From Gnetum montanum (taxonomy: Eukaryota; Streptophyta; Gnetopsida; Gnetales; Gnetaceae): a stretch of DNA of 64,000 bases. This document shows positions 1 through 12,200 of this stretch, piece by piece. The position numbers were made by a program, and so were the translations under genes. The stretch spans positions 118,109 to 182,108 of the forward strand of contig MNCI01026399.1 in NCBI GenBank assembly GCA_015680685.1. The letters run 5' to 3'. Under the pieces are notes generated by a model. It saw only the letters and a list, made by a program, of their open reading frames with translations. It was not told the origin of the DNA and searched no databases. Each line of letters begins with the position of its first letter. The first letter of the stretch is position 1.

Positions 1-375
1 TATTTCAGATGCAAATTTTTGTAAGGGCAAGGTTTCTTGATTCACCATTGCTTCCAGTGGTGATTCCTCCTCCTCTTCACAGAATCGGACCTCCCTCTTT
101 CTAATGGAGGGATCCTAATTAAATTCTTCTGCACTCTCATTCTTTCTGAGTTTCCCCTCTTATTTGGCCACTTGCTCAATGAGGCGCTACAGTTGATGGG
201 CCCTTAGTTCTCATAATCGTCCCTGGGCGTACATGCCAAGGGTCTTTCTTGTTTCAAAGCGGAGCCCATGAATGATATGGTGAAGCTGTGCCTGCTGAGA
301 GTAGCCATGACCAGGGCACCAATGTAACAATGAATAGTACCTACTCATGGCTGCATCCAAGGGTTCATGATTCCC

Positions 376-1569
376 TTACTTCCAACTTTGGATTTGACGT
401 CTCAGGTTCGCCACTTTGGAGTACATTTGATACTTGTCATTGAAAATCTCAAGCATCATACTCCATCTCTTGATTGATTGCAGTTCCAAAGACCGGTACC
501 AACTTTCTTCTTCCTTGATGAGTGTGCGAGGGAATAGCTTAAGCTTCTGCCAATCATTATCAATATTCTGCAGGGTGCAAGCATCATGGAACACCTGCAG
601 GTGGGTTTGCGGATCACAATTGTATCCCCCTTCAAATCTGCGAATGTTGTTCATGTCAATGCATTTGATCCAGCTGTCTTTCACGTGCCTTCTGGGTACC
701 TGAACTGTCTCGGTGATATGGAGCATGCTCCGAGTAGCCAACAATGGCTCATCTGAGTCATAGTCCTGCTGAGCACCACGATGTCTATGATGATTTTGGC
801 TATCCCTCCTTTCATGACGGTGAGCCTCACGCGATTGGTCGCGTGTTTCCCTTCGGTCCTTACGACCACCATCTCCTCGCTCCTTTCTGCCATGGTTATG
901 ATCAAAGTCTGAACTGGGTGACGGTAGAGGGAAGCGAGAGGATGGAGAAGAAGGAGAGGAGTCACCACCACTCTGGTGTCGATCTCCCCCTCTACTCTGA
1001 TGAAGACCTCGATCATCCTGTCCATCCTTGCTTGAGCTGTGACCTTTCCCATGTGACCCTCCATCCCCTTGGGAATCTTGGTCACTTGGTGGCTTGTTCT
1101 GGATAATGGACTGGATGACCTAATGCCCCAGAGGAAGTTCGACCAAATGGGAATCATGAAAGATAGGTTCCCCATCATCCTGTAACCCTTGCAAAAATAA
1201 GTGGTTACTGAACTGTTTTCCCTTCATGTGTTCATATCGTTCTGCCTGCTACTAATCTCGTGCTCATTGGGCCTCAGTGGGACGATAGTCCCGGTAGTCA
1301 TGGTCCTCCATGACGTACTCCATACCGCATTCTTAGATGCCTAGTCTGGTAATATTGTGGAACAACATTCCAGGAGCCGATCGGTCAGGTGGCAGTATGA
1401 TGCTACCTTCCATGTCCCGCCATCACAGATGCTCATCCTGATGTAGGATGAATGTGAAGTCAGGGACATATTCATCGGGATGCTTGTATACCACCCAACA
1501 TTCCTGTGGCACCAGTGGGTTGGATACATCTCGCCTGTGAGAAGACATGTTGGATGTTAGATGATCCAT
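376..1569 (-). pseudogene. gag of element A, broken
   Basis: Retrotransposon capsid gene. The start codon near 1569 opens a frame (MDHLTSNMSS...) leading into the family motif HPDEYVPDFTFILHQDE, about 1450-1500, followed at once by an in-frame stop. A low-complexity Ser/Arg/His-rich linker then runs through about 750-1180 in shifted frames. The capsid core at 376-744 contains FEGGYN, HLQVFHDAC, LFPRTLIKE, ESWYRSLE and FNDKYQ, typical of the Retrotrans_gag domain. Copies B (37167-38486) and C (52402-54226) show the same order, which lets the frame breaks be recognised as decay. The frame degrades further below position 376 but homology continues to the window edge. Confidence 0.8.
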
Positions 1570-1694
1570 TTACTTGGTGTACCTTACTTTTTACTTTGAT
1601 CTGACCAGCATGCGTGAATGTTACAATCCTGGGTCCATTCCAATGACGTGAATGATAATTTTGCTAAGGTTAGATGACGCATGTAAGACTAATA

Positions 1695-1713
1695 GTCCCT
1701 GGTAACAGTGCCA
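1695..1713 (-). promoter_or_regulatory. Primer-binding site of element A
   Basis: Read on the minus strand this is TGGCACTGTTACCAGGGAC, one base from the LTR end. It is a decayed form of the tRNA-Asp-complementary site seen better in D (62084) and C (54119). Confidence 0.75.
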
Positions 1714-1714
1714 A

Positions 1715-2638
1715 TGATGAGTGGCTAAGTACCCCTATGCCCAACCATGCGAATCACGGGCGTTCACACGTGACTCAGTCAAATTCCGTAGACTGTAAGC
1801 ACTTAACATACACCAAACCTTTAACCAGCAAAACCCTTTGTTAGAACGGTCATTGTCTTTTCAACCTCACTTGTGAGTATCTAGTGACAATGGTTAAGTG
1901 AGATTGCGGCAACTGATTTTTATGGCTTTTTGCTTTATCTTTTGGCGTCTAATTAAGGTATGGAAATTAAGGAATGAAATATTATGCAATCTATAATTAT
2001 CCTAATCTATATCTTAACTATGCCTAGCATAAGTATCCGATCCCATCTTCTGGGCACATCCTGAGCATCCCCTAACCACTACTGGGTTACCAGACATTAA
2101 GCATTACTGGGTTGCCAAGCGTTGGGTTTACGTTCGAGATGGTTGTACTTATGGTTTCTACAAACTATGAATGAGCGATAGCGATTAAAATAATAACAAG
2201 AGAAACTTAAGTAATTATCAAAGCATAAAGATATTAAGCTATTAAATGCATTAAATGACTAAGTCCAAATGCTGCAAGAAATGCTTGAAAAGCTTGTCTT
2301 TATTGTTGTTCACGCCAATGGGCTCAGATACATCAGTGCTCGAATAAAGAGCCAAACACCTTTCTTACACCTACTACGGGCACTTGGAAAATATTCTAAC
2401 TCTCGTGGAAAAAAACTGCAAGAGCTTCGCTACAATTGACAAAAAGGTACCCAAGAGTGGTGGAAGGCCACTTATTTATAGGCTGAAATAGGTGCTGCGT
2501 AAACGGGGCCACGTCGATGCATGGAAGGATGCATCAACGGGGTCGCGTATACGGGGCTGCGTTGATGCAGCTGCATATACGGGATCTTGTACCATATACG
2601 TAGCCTAGTCGATGCAGCGACCATCAAACACTTCATCA
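1715..2638 (-). repeat. 5' LTR of element A (924 bp)
   Basis: The LTR has the short terminal inverted repeat TGATGA...TCATCA. On the minus strand a TATAAATAAG box lies at 2471-2480 and an AATAAAG polyadenylation-type motif near 2300. The U3 part (about 2480-2638) repeats variants of GTATACGGGGC and GTCGATGCA, the motif also present in the U3 of the D LTR (61184 onward). R-U5 is shared with all the other LTRs of this family in the window. Confidence 0.85.
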
Positions 2639-2640
2639 CA

Positions 2641-3420
2641 TGTGATGTCAGATACCCGATATCAGGACATACCTCCTTGCCTATAAATAAGAGGCGGGCG
2701 CACTTGGTTTTGCATTAGATAGTTAGACCCTTAGCCAAACTCTTGCCTTTTCTCCCTTCTAGAGTTAGAATTATTTCTACGTGCTCATAGTAGGAGTCAT
2801 CAAGTGAATGGATCTTTATTCGAGCATTGTGTACCTGAGCACACCTTGTGTATGTCAATAAAGACGAACTTTATGATAAACCTTGCAGCATCCAAAATAG
2901 ATCAGTTAATGTTAATTACTGTTATTAAATGCTTTCTTAGTTAATTAATGCTCTCTCTCTCTCTCTCTCTCTCTCTCTACAACTCTCCTAAGTAAATACA
3001 CTCAATACGATCACTTCAAGCATGCATGTAACACTTGGTAACACAGTAACGATTAGCGTTTGGTAATCCTAGCAGTGTTGCACTAGTCCAAGATGTGTAC
3101 AGCAAGTGAGAATGGATGCTGGTGTTAGGATTAGTTAGAACTTAGTTAATGAGTAGTCAAGATAAATTAGTCACTTAGTTATCTCTCTCCTTCCCTATTA
3201 GCGTAGGACATAAAAACATAAAAGATATAAAAATCATGTGCCTCAAGCTTACTTAACCATACAATCATGACATACAAGTAAGTTTGAGAAGACAACGATC
3301 AACTAACCCGTCCTTGTTTTACAAGGGCGCATAAGCACTTAGTCCTTGGAATTCAACCGAATTGTGCATGAAATGCTCATATTCATATGGTTGAGCGTAG
3401 GGGTACCTCACTATTCATCA
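2641..3420 (+). repeat. Partial plus-strand LTR of the A-E family, abutting element A
   Basis: Shows the family R-U5: TATAAATA at 2682-2689, an AATAAAG signal near 2860, the conserved blocks at 3000-3120 and 3230-3340, and the terminal sequence ending in TTCATCA at 3420. No primer site follows, so this is a 3' LTR or a solo LTR. Only about 40 bp precede the TATA box. Its U3 is therefore truncated, most simply because element A inserted into it, with the remainder beyond the left edge of the window. Confidence 0.75.
2951..2978. repeat. (CT)14 microsatellite
   Basis: Uninterrupted CT dinucleotide run inside the partial LTR; absent from the corresponding position of the other family LTRs, so it expanded after insertion. 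Confidence 0.95.
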
Positions 3421-4161
3421 CCCTTAAATGTCAATTGCTTACAAATACAAGATATTTCGCAAAGGCCATTTCTACCAAAATACCTAGCCAAATTTTTCTT
3501 AGAATTTTTTGAAAAATTTGAGATTTGTACTTCCCACAAAATCTAATTTTATCACAATTGCAATTGTAGGTGAACATGACATACTAGAGAATTATCATAT
3601 CTAGAAATGCATACGTGAAAATAAGAAAAACAAGTAGAGTTCTCCAACCAATCTCACAATCCACTATAGCATTTTCTATAAATAAGTAGTCAAAACACAA
3701 CAATAGTTATGCACTTTCCATAACAAAGTGTTTGAAAACTATGGAATTGAAGACTTACAAGAAGCCAAAGTTGTGTGCTTCGTACCTTTCAAACCGCTTC
3801 CTTAAAGTCAGCATACGAGTTGCCAAAATAATCTTCTAAATATCTAGTTTGAAATAGAAAAAGAACCATATCAATTAATTAAGTATTTTAAATGATATAG
3901 ATCCCACAATCAAGATTGTTAGTAATGGCTTATTCCAAAAATTAAACTTTTATTATTAACTTTACAATTCAAGATTTTCATCTACCAAATTCATTCTCCA
4001 TGTTAATGTAATTATGTATGCTTTTCCAACATATTTGTCATGATAAACTTAAAAAAACTTTTTACCCTATCAATTCAACTTCTCTTTAAGCAACAATTAA
4101 AATATAAGATGCTTGGACTTTAAACCTTAGACTTCTAGTATCTAATCCTTAATGATGAATA

Positions 4162-4392
4162 ATGAGGTGCTAGTGTAATGGCAAAACTCTTGATTTTGAA
4201 GCTAAAAGTTATGAGTTCAATTTTAGTGGGCGATGCTAAGTTACAAAGTTCTAATTTAACTATATGTATTAGGGGTCTTAGCCTCATAACCCTAGGTCAC
4301 AAGTTCGATTCTACTAGGTAGCACTAAATTATAACCTTCTATAAATCTTGGGGTGTACCTATGTTTTAATTATTTCAAGTTTCAACAATACC
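4162..4392 (+). mobile_element. tRNA-derived SINE-like copy, possibly two heads in tandem
   Basis: The head has an A-box-like stretch (GTGCTAGTGTAATGG) and a B-box-like GAGTTCAATTTTAGT. A second B-box-like GTTCGATTC lies at about 4302. The tail contains CTTGGGGTGTACCTATG and TTATTTCAAGTTTCAACA. The same head and tail recur at 24075-24175, 24333-24590 and 58632-58775, so this is a dispersed family and not chance. No clear target duplication was found. Confidence 0.55.
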
Positions 4393-5703
4393 TAAAGATG
4401 AAGGTTTCAAGTTTTGCAAACACCATTGCCACTCTTACAACTATTGCAAGTGCAAGGACTTCCATCTCAACCATGGCACATAATTAACCATAGAAAATCA
4501 TCATCAAAGTATTTTGCCTATATAAACAAATTATTTTATGTTCTTGCGATAAAAGTAATATAATGACGATGATAATTCTATGTGAAATCACAACATTGCT
4601 ACACATACCTTAATGGGTTAGCCTATGTTGATGGGATAAAAGCATCATGATGATTATAATTTACATCTTTGATACACTAAAATGGTAGTTTTGAATTCAA
4701 CATTTGCAAATATAATTCTACAACTTGAATTTGTCCATTATAACCCTAACAATGTGGATGTCATATTCACCTTTATAACATCTACAAAAAAACTTTTGTT
4801 ATTGATTAAAAACTTCTAAAAAAAATTAGCATCATGATGTCATGATATATAACTAGTATAAAAGCTAATGAGACAAGGTAAATATGATCTCTTCACACAT
4901 TCTTTTACATTACATTTCCCTATTATAACATTTAATCTATGGTAAGAGAAGATTAAATGTAATCTCTACCATGTTTCTATTGCCTATGGGAGTTTTAAGT
5001 GCAATTTTTCTTAGTCTTATTGGTAGTTTTCTTGTGTGAGATTTGATCTTGGAACATTTGTCAAGCATTACCCGCCCTTAATATATTTTAGCCTCCTTTT
5101 CCTTTAAAAATAAAAAGTTAAAAACAAATATTATTTGCTTAATAAATCTTAATGAGGTATTACACATCTATTTAAAGCCTACTCATAGTCATTGTCAATA
5201 AGCAAAAAAAAAGTCTAATCAAGAAAGACTCAATCCATCCATTTTAGTATGTATAAATAACAATACTTAAAGATTATGATACATTAAAATAAAAATGAAA
5301 AAAAATCATTCTTTGTGCAAGGCATTACATCATACTTCACTAAAGGACATAAGACTCAACGTATGAATATTAGTGTCAATGGATTAGAACATGATTATTT
5401 TGTTAGGAAAAGAGAAATTTAATCCATCACCCTTCTTCAATTACATAGTCATGTATTCATACCTGTTAGTTTTGGTGTATTTTTATAATATATATTTAAA
5501 ATTTGCGCCTCAAACTTCAACTTTTCATTAAAATTGAAAAACATGGTGAGCACTAACAAACCATTATAGACCAAATACTTCAGCATTACTTGATTGGGAC
5601 TCCTGGTTTACGGACAAATTATTAAAGCGTTACAAGATAAAGCCCTTCCTTCTAATGTTATGAACAAAATATAATTTAACATGCTCTTCCATGTAATAAC
5701 TGG

Positions 5704-5769
5704 CCTCTTAACCAACCAACATGAATTGCAGTACAACCTCTTAACCAACCAACATGAATTGCAGTACAA
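5704..5769. repeat. Perfect 33-bp tandem duplication
   Basis: Two identical 33-bp units (5704-5736 and 5737-5769) beginning CCTCTTAACCAACC. They look like a recent local slippage or repair duplication. Confidence 0.95.
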
Positions 5770-6286
5770 CCTAATTCAGGAGTATCGCATAGACATGTGT
5801 ATTAATAACGTCTTTCACTGTATCATAGATTCAAACCTGTGATTAGGCTCGTTTCTGGAACTAGCTATACCTAAATTATAAAGTTTTGTTTCCAATTTTG
5901 GTGATTAAAGCTTTTATGATCCTTCTATGAAAAAGAAAACAAAACAAACCATTTCCAAAAAGTGGCTGGCCAGATTATGTGCATTTTCTGTCGCTGAATA
6001 TTGCTTTCCAAACGCTTTTTAATTTCTTCACAATGAGGCATTTTGGGACTCCAAGAAATCTTAGAATCTGTCCATTATTTCTTGAAGGCACTTCATACAT
6101 TATTTTTCTTTGCTGCACAAGCAGGGTAATTCAGCCACCAATTTCCCTTAACAAAAGGATGCAGGTACCCAAGATTGCCATAAAGAATTGCACGTGGATG
6201 CTTTCATCATATTTTTTAGAAAATCAACAGAAATAAATTGACTTATTTTTGTCTTATTTGCAATTACAAATGAAAGGACATCTGAT

Positions 6287-9200
6287 TTATCTACAGGTAG
6301 CTTGCACTACGAAGCTCTTTGCAATACCATTGCATGGATCTCCGAATACTGTCGATGACACTGTAAGGGAACATCCTCTGCGTCCTAAGCAAGCCTGCAA
6401 GAGAAGTAACTAACAAATACACTAAATCAATGGATTCAAGCTTATTTTCATTTGCAAATCCCCCATGATAATTTTTTACCTTTCTCACGGTCTCCTCTGA
6501 AATTGTTGAATGGCATGTTCCTTTAATGTATCTTCCACATTGACCTTCTGGATTCCCAAAGCTTGCAAAATCTATGGATGAAATTGATTTCCCTTCGCTG
6601 CAGTTCAGTTTAACCGTTTGTTCACTGTTTTCGTTGTAATTGAGCTGTACTTCAGAGTGATTCGATACGGTATAGTGTTCAGTAGCATATGAACATATGG
6701 TATTACCACAGCCCCCAGAAACAAGAGAGATTTTCGTTGGATCACCCCCAATTTCTTCACTAATCACAAGCAAATTGTCACCAGGTCGCAGCCAAGATCT
6801 AGGAACATGATACCTAATAAAAAAGCTCATACAATAATCAATTTACAGAAAACAAACAAAACCTCTTCCTACAACGATAATTTATTATATTATACAATAT
6901 TTAAAAAGTAAAATAAAATTACAATTCTTACAAAGTTTGAGATGGCTGCCCACAATTAGTTGCACATTTTTTGAGGTAATATAAGCCTCTATAATTGCAC
7001 CGTCTGCACTCATCTGAAGGAACTATAGCTGAAACCCAATAGCGTCCAATATTGTTCCCATTGACCCATGCTTGTCCTTTCCCCATACTACTGAGATTTA
7101 AAGCAAATGGTCCATTGCAATTGGCAACGCTTATCGTGCTCTAGAAATAAGAAACGTTATGATATTAAGATTAATAATCATGTAATAAAAGGAACTGAAG
7201 TAGGATAGATGAAATAGAGTGGAAATAAGCAGTGGAGATAAGCTAATCGTGTGCTTTGAGATAGAATTCTTAAAAGATTGAATGAAAAATTCCATAAACC
7301 AGCTATCAGACCTGTAGCTCTACATTGCATATCGCGTTGATTAATCAAAAAACATATGAGAATGCTAAGATGAATGTTAAGTGTTGCTACAGAACTGAAT
7401 TAAACATGAAATGATAAAAGATCTCTCAAATGGTTTAGTTGTGTACATAAAAGACCAGATAATGCACCTGTCAGAAAAGGTTGCTAACCAAAATAGACCA
7501 ATATTTGCTATAATAAAAAGAGATAAACGAGAACTACGAACTAACAATGATGAAAGAGCCAAATGGTGGAAAATATGCATTGTTAGTCAAATGGCATAAG
7601 GATAGAATAATGATGGTGATCATTAAGTGGAAAACACTGTTAATTTCTTTTCACTTGCTATCCTGTTACACTATTAAACTTGTTTTACATAAATAGAAAT
7701 TTCTTCAAACTAAAAGTTTCATAAATGATGTAAAAACAAAGTCCACCTAAGCTAACTTTCTGCACGGGTAGTCTGTCAGACATGACTTTGATGATATTGA
7801 ATATGGTAGAATAAAATGAAAAGATGGAGCAGAAAAGCAAATGATGATTTCATTTTAAATCGGTCACTGTCTGCCACGAAAAGAAAATTGTCTGTAGATG
7901 TTATACCAAGATTCCTGCAGGTATTTGATTTGATGACAGATGAAACCCTTAGCAAGTCAGTAAGGAAAGAAATAATAAACTAAGATTGCTTTGGGAATGC
8001 GTTCAAAGCTTTTATCCTATAATTAAACGTTCACTTTACTGCTTATGTAGGTCTGAAAGTTTTTCTTATGAGGTCAGATGCTTGCTTTGATATTTTCTCA
8101 GTTCTAAATTTTGGTTTCATGTCAAATATATACTTATTTTCAGGCATTGTCAGAATTTCTAAATTCAGGATCACATCTATGTAAGTATACTTGTTACCCT
8201 CCAAAGGAAAAGTAACATCCCAGACACTAAAGAGATACAGGCCAAACTACCCGGTAACTATGAGAGACCTAATCCGTATCTACAGAGTCAAAACTTACGT
8301 CTCTCATTTGAAAGTCACCTGAAGTTACCAACCTATTAGGTCATGGGTCTTTGGGGCTCTTCGATTGCATTATGGTCGAGCTCAAGACATAAATCTAACT
8401 TAAATCGTGGGTGCATGCACTTGTACTTAAAAAAGTATTATTTCTTCAAAACAAATTCGTGCTTTAATGATTGTAGAATCTCTGAAACCGTTTCTGATCA
8501 TACGTTAATTTTTTATATTCTCACAATAGCTTGATGAATCACGACCTTCTATTTCATTTTTGTTCTGATAATTATACTTATTTCAACAGGATTTATAAGT
8601 GTTCCAAAATAGTTCAAAGTTTTCTATCATAACTTAAAGCCAACACACTGCTTGGTCGAATAACCATTAAGCCTCCTAGTGCCGACCTTTTTTACAGCAC
8701 TATATCATGTTATTCAAGGTAGTTAGATCCCAAATTCAGTTAATCATAGCACATTTGATTTTATACTTCAGTTGGTATTTACAAGCAAGCTCGGTTTTGA
8801 TAAAGATGCTATAAATTGCAAGACAAATCTGCATGGACCTGCTTATCTTCCAAACTATCACTAGACCTTTTCACCTAGCATGCCATTTTCAAGTCATAAA
8901 CTTATTCATAAACACAAACATTTGTTCTTTCAAGCTTTTTCAAGATTCAAATTTATTATAACACATAATTAAAATACTTCAACACTCAAATTTCAAATGT
9001 ACCTTGTACCACGTTAGTGGCTCTTTTCGCAAGAAAGAAGTCCAGTTAACTCGATTCAGCCCGGCAGGAGAAAATATATTCAGTATTTCCCCCGCTAACC
9101 CTACCTGCGAATATCACCAACAAAAATATGAAAATAGGCGTTCTAATTGAACATATCGTGCCTGCCATCTTTCAGTCAACAGAAGCAGAACTTACAAAAT

Positions 9201-12200
9201 TATTGATTAATACTAGAACGTTCTAGATTAAGTATTATTAATTTGTTGCAATTAAAACTGAGACCAATTAGACGCAAGTCTTTTGGCCATAGAAGTCATC
9301 CAATCTATTAAGAGAGAACAAACTGCACACCTGATAAGTCCATATTTTCCGTGATAGGTCTAGATTCTCAGGTTGAAGTCCTTTTAGCATCACACTTTTT
9401 AGACCAGTTGGTCTGTTCTCATAGTGTGCTCCTGAATTCTGCCATTAAAAAAAATAATCAGATGAATCGGTTCACCATTATATTACTGAGGCCAAAGTTT
9501 GACGATTGAAAAGAAACAAAAATGCTAAGTAAAATTTAACTAATAAAATATGAAATTTTCTTTTTGTTAACAAAAGTTTGCCCTTGATCATTTCTTACCT
9601 GTAGCCCAACCATCACACTTAATAATGAGATTGTATTTACTCCAGCAACAAGAGAAACCGGGAGCTCATATACAAAACCTGGGCTGGCTTTATTGCCATT
9701 TCTGAATCCTGAAACACATATTTAGTAAGCATATCCCAGTTAGATTGTACATGACTAGAAACCTATAAATAATTTCAAGGATAACGATAAGAGTAACTAG
9801 ACCAGATCCAACATTACATTTACATGAAATAAACAGGATTACATGCAAATTGTCGTTCAATGTAACCTCTAACTCGATTTAAAATTGCATTGGCATAAGT
9901 TACATTACTTCCTGCATTTCCGATATGGAAAAACAGTGTGTAGACAGATTTGGTGCCAGGTCAGTACCGTGAAGGGCACCATCAAAGACAGCTAGTCCAG
10001 ACAAGTAGGAAAACTAAGCAGAAGACTAGTCAGCAGCTACAATTATTTGTATTATGCATTAATATTTACAATCCTCAAAAATAAATAAATAAATGCATTA
10101 TTTTTATTAGATTTGGATCACGGGAATTCTATTTTTCGGAAGAATTCCAGGCTAGATCTCAAGATAGCCTGGAAGATGAAATAATATGGTAAAAATAATA
10201 ATAAAGGGATCATCTTGTTAAGTTGGAGAACACTCTAAAACCAAAATGCTGCAGGTAAGAAGAACAAACGGACAGTATGCATGCTTCAGTCATATAGGAA
10301 ACAAAAATTAAAAATTCAAATAATCTAAAAACGGATCCCAATGTATCAAGGAATAAGGAGATGCCTCTATTAAAGGATTACCCTCAATTAATTGCATGAT
10401 AATTTGAGAAATGTCCAACTGCAGAGAAGGTGGTAAATAATTTTCAACAAGAATTTTACCTTCATATTTGTTGTTGACAAAGACATGAACGGCATGACCA
10501 TAAGAATCAATGACGAGGACAGGCAGCTCATTTCTCTGAAGAAATGCTACACTTTTATCGACTTCAAAACTGCAACATAAGCAAGGTGTACAGAATAAGT
10601 TGTTAAAAATGGGAATCTGCGTTTGATAAAAGAAAAGAAGGGAATCTGAATAAACATAAATTATTACAAATGTTTAGACTGCCAATGAGAGGTGGGATTC
10701 CTTAAAAGCACTTCATGCTGTTATACAAATATTCTAATTTTGAATTTTGAAGAAGAATCCTAATTGCCTTTGTTACAAGCAGGACACAAAACACAAGTTT
10801 TTCAAAAGAGAACTCACTAAGTTTTTTAAAAAATAAAAAACCTATCTTATAACTGCAATATGCAAAATAATAAATGCACTACTCTTTCCAAAAGTTATTT
10901 TGGTAAACCACAAGTAATGAATTAGGTACATTTTGTGATCTCTACCAGTGCGAAGGGAACATTAGCTTTCATGTTAGGAGATGGTGAGCTCCGCAGAAAA
11001 TGTATTGTATTTGCAGTATTTGTGAATCTAATAGCAATGTGAATCACAAAGCATCCTGCTCTTAGCAAGAGGAGCATTAGATAGCAGTTATCACTATCCT
11101 AGCCATATCCCAAGTATATGGGGTTGGCTATATGAATTCTTTTTGTTAAGATCTAAATTAACATTAATGCTCAAATCTTGGATATCTTTCTTTATTCTCA
11201 CATGCCAGGTATGTTTCACCCATCTGTTTGTTATTTTCCCTAAACTTTAATAAAGTGACCTTTTCTCATAGGAGTATTCTTTGATCTTCTAAGCACATGA
11301 CCAAACCATTGAAGGCAACCTTATTTAATCTTTTTATCTATGGGTGCTACCTCCCAATATCCTATATATGAGAGGAGTCCATTCTATCTTTTATACTGAC
11401 ACATAACATCCACCTTAGCATTCACATCTCTATCATGTGCATGTATTAAGCTTGACACTTTTTGATAGGCCATCAATCCATGCCATGAAGGATCAAAGGT
11501 CTGATAACAGTTTTATAAACTTTCACTTTAACCTAGCAGGGATTATTATATCACAAAAGACACTGGTTTCTTATCATTTCCTCCATCCTGCTTTGATTCT
11601 ATTTGACACATCATTATTAATCTCAACATCTATTTGTACAAGTGACCCCAGACATCTAAACTGTTTATTTATAGTAAGTTCTTGATTTTGAATTAAAATC
11701 TTCATTACTTGCTTTTTCACTAAAAATACACACCATGTATTCCTCTTTACTTCTACTAATCATTATCCTCTTTGTTTCTAAGTTTCTTCCCCAAGTCTCC
11801 ATTTTTACAGTCAAGGCTTCCTTAAATATATCTACCAACACAATACCATCTACAAAAAGTGTATACTAAGGGTAATCATCTTGTATCTCTTTAGTCAGCT
11901 CATCCATAAAAATGGCAAAACAAATAAGGGGTTAGAGTAGTTCCTTCTTGTAGTCCAACGTTAATGGGAAAGTCCATAGTCTCTACACAATTAGTGTGTA
12001 CTCAAGTTGTGGTTCTTGAATAGCCTTTTAAGTATCCAATAGGAACATCTTTCCACTGTAAAGCCCAGCAAGTAATTTGTCAGGGGTCTTTCTCATGAGC
12101 TTCCTCAAAATCAATGAAAATCACATGCAGATTCCTCTTTTATTCAAGATGCGCAGATATGCAGTACAGACAGCCATTTAAGAATACCATATCCGAGTTA

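Larger units (their letters stand above)
1..2638 (-). mobile_element. Ty3/gypsy (Athila-like) element A, 5' part only
   Basis: A minus-strand LTR retrotransposon whose 5' LTR lies at 1715-2638 and whose internal part runs leftwards off the window. From right to left it shows LTR, primer-binding site (1695-1713), gag start (about 1569) and gag core (376-744). Its gag is clearly homologous to those of elements B, C, D and E here. The tRNA-Asp-type primer site and the related pol of element B place the family with Athila/Tat gypsy elements; that assignment is inferred from family knowledge. The gag frame carries stops, so this copy is defective. Its other LTR and target duplication are outside the window. 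Confidence 0.85.
3421..6286. other. Gene-free AT-rich DNA downstream of the beta-galactosidase
   Basis: I see no supported coding region. The interval holds a SINE-like copy (4162-4392) and a perfect 33-bp tandem duplication (5704-5769). The last few hundred bases lie just beyond the beta-galactosidase stop codon and would contain its 3' UTR, but I cannot place a canonical AATAAA signal on the minus strand. Confidence 0.7.

Noticed and set aside
681-1178. 165-residue minus-strand frame and 120-residue plus-strand frame
   Set aside because: Both are out-of-frame readings of the Ser/Arg/His-rich gag linker of element A.
6291-6830. A single 179-residue minus-strand frame
   Set aside because: It is exon 18 of the beta-galactosidase read through intron 18 and into exon 19 in the wrong frame. 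The spliced exons 6480-6813 and 6287-6394 fit the family instead.
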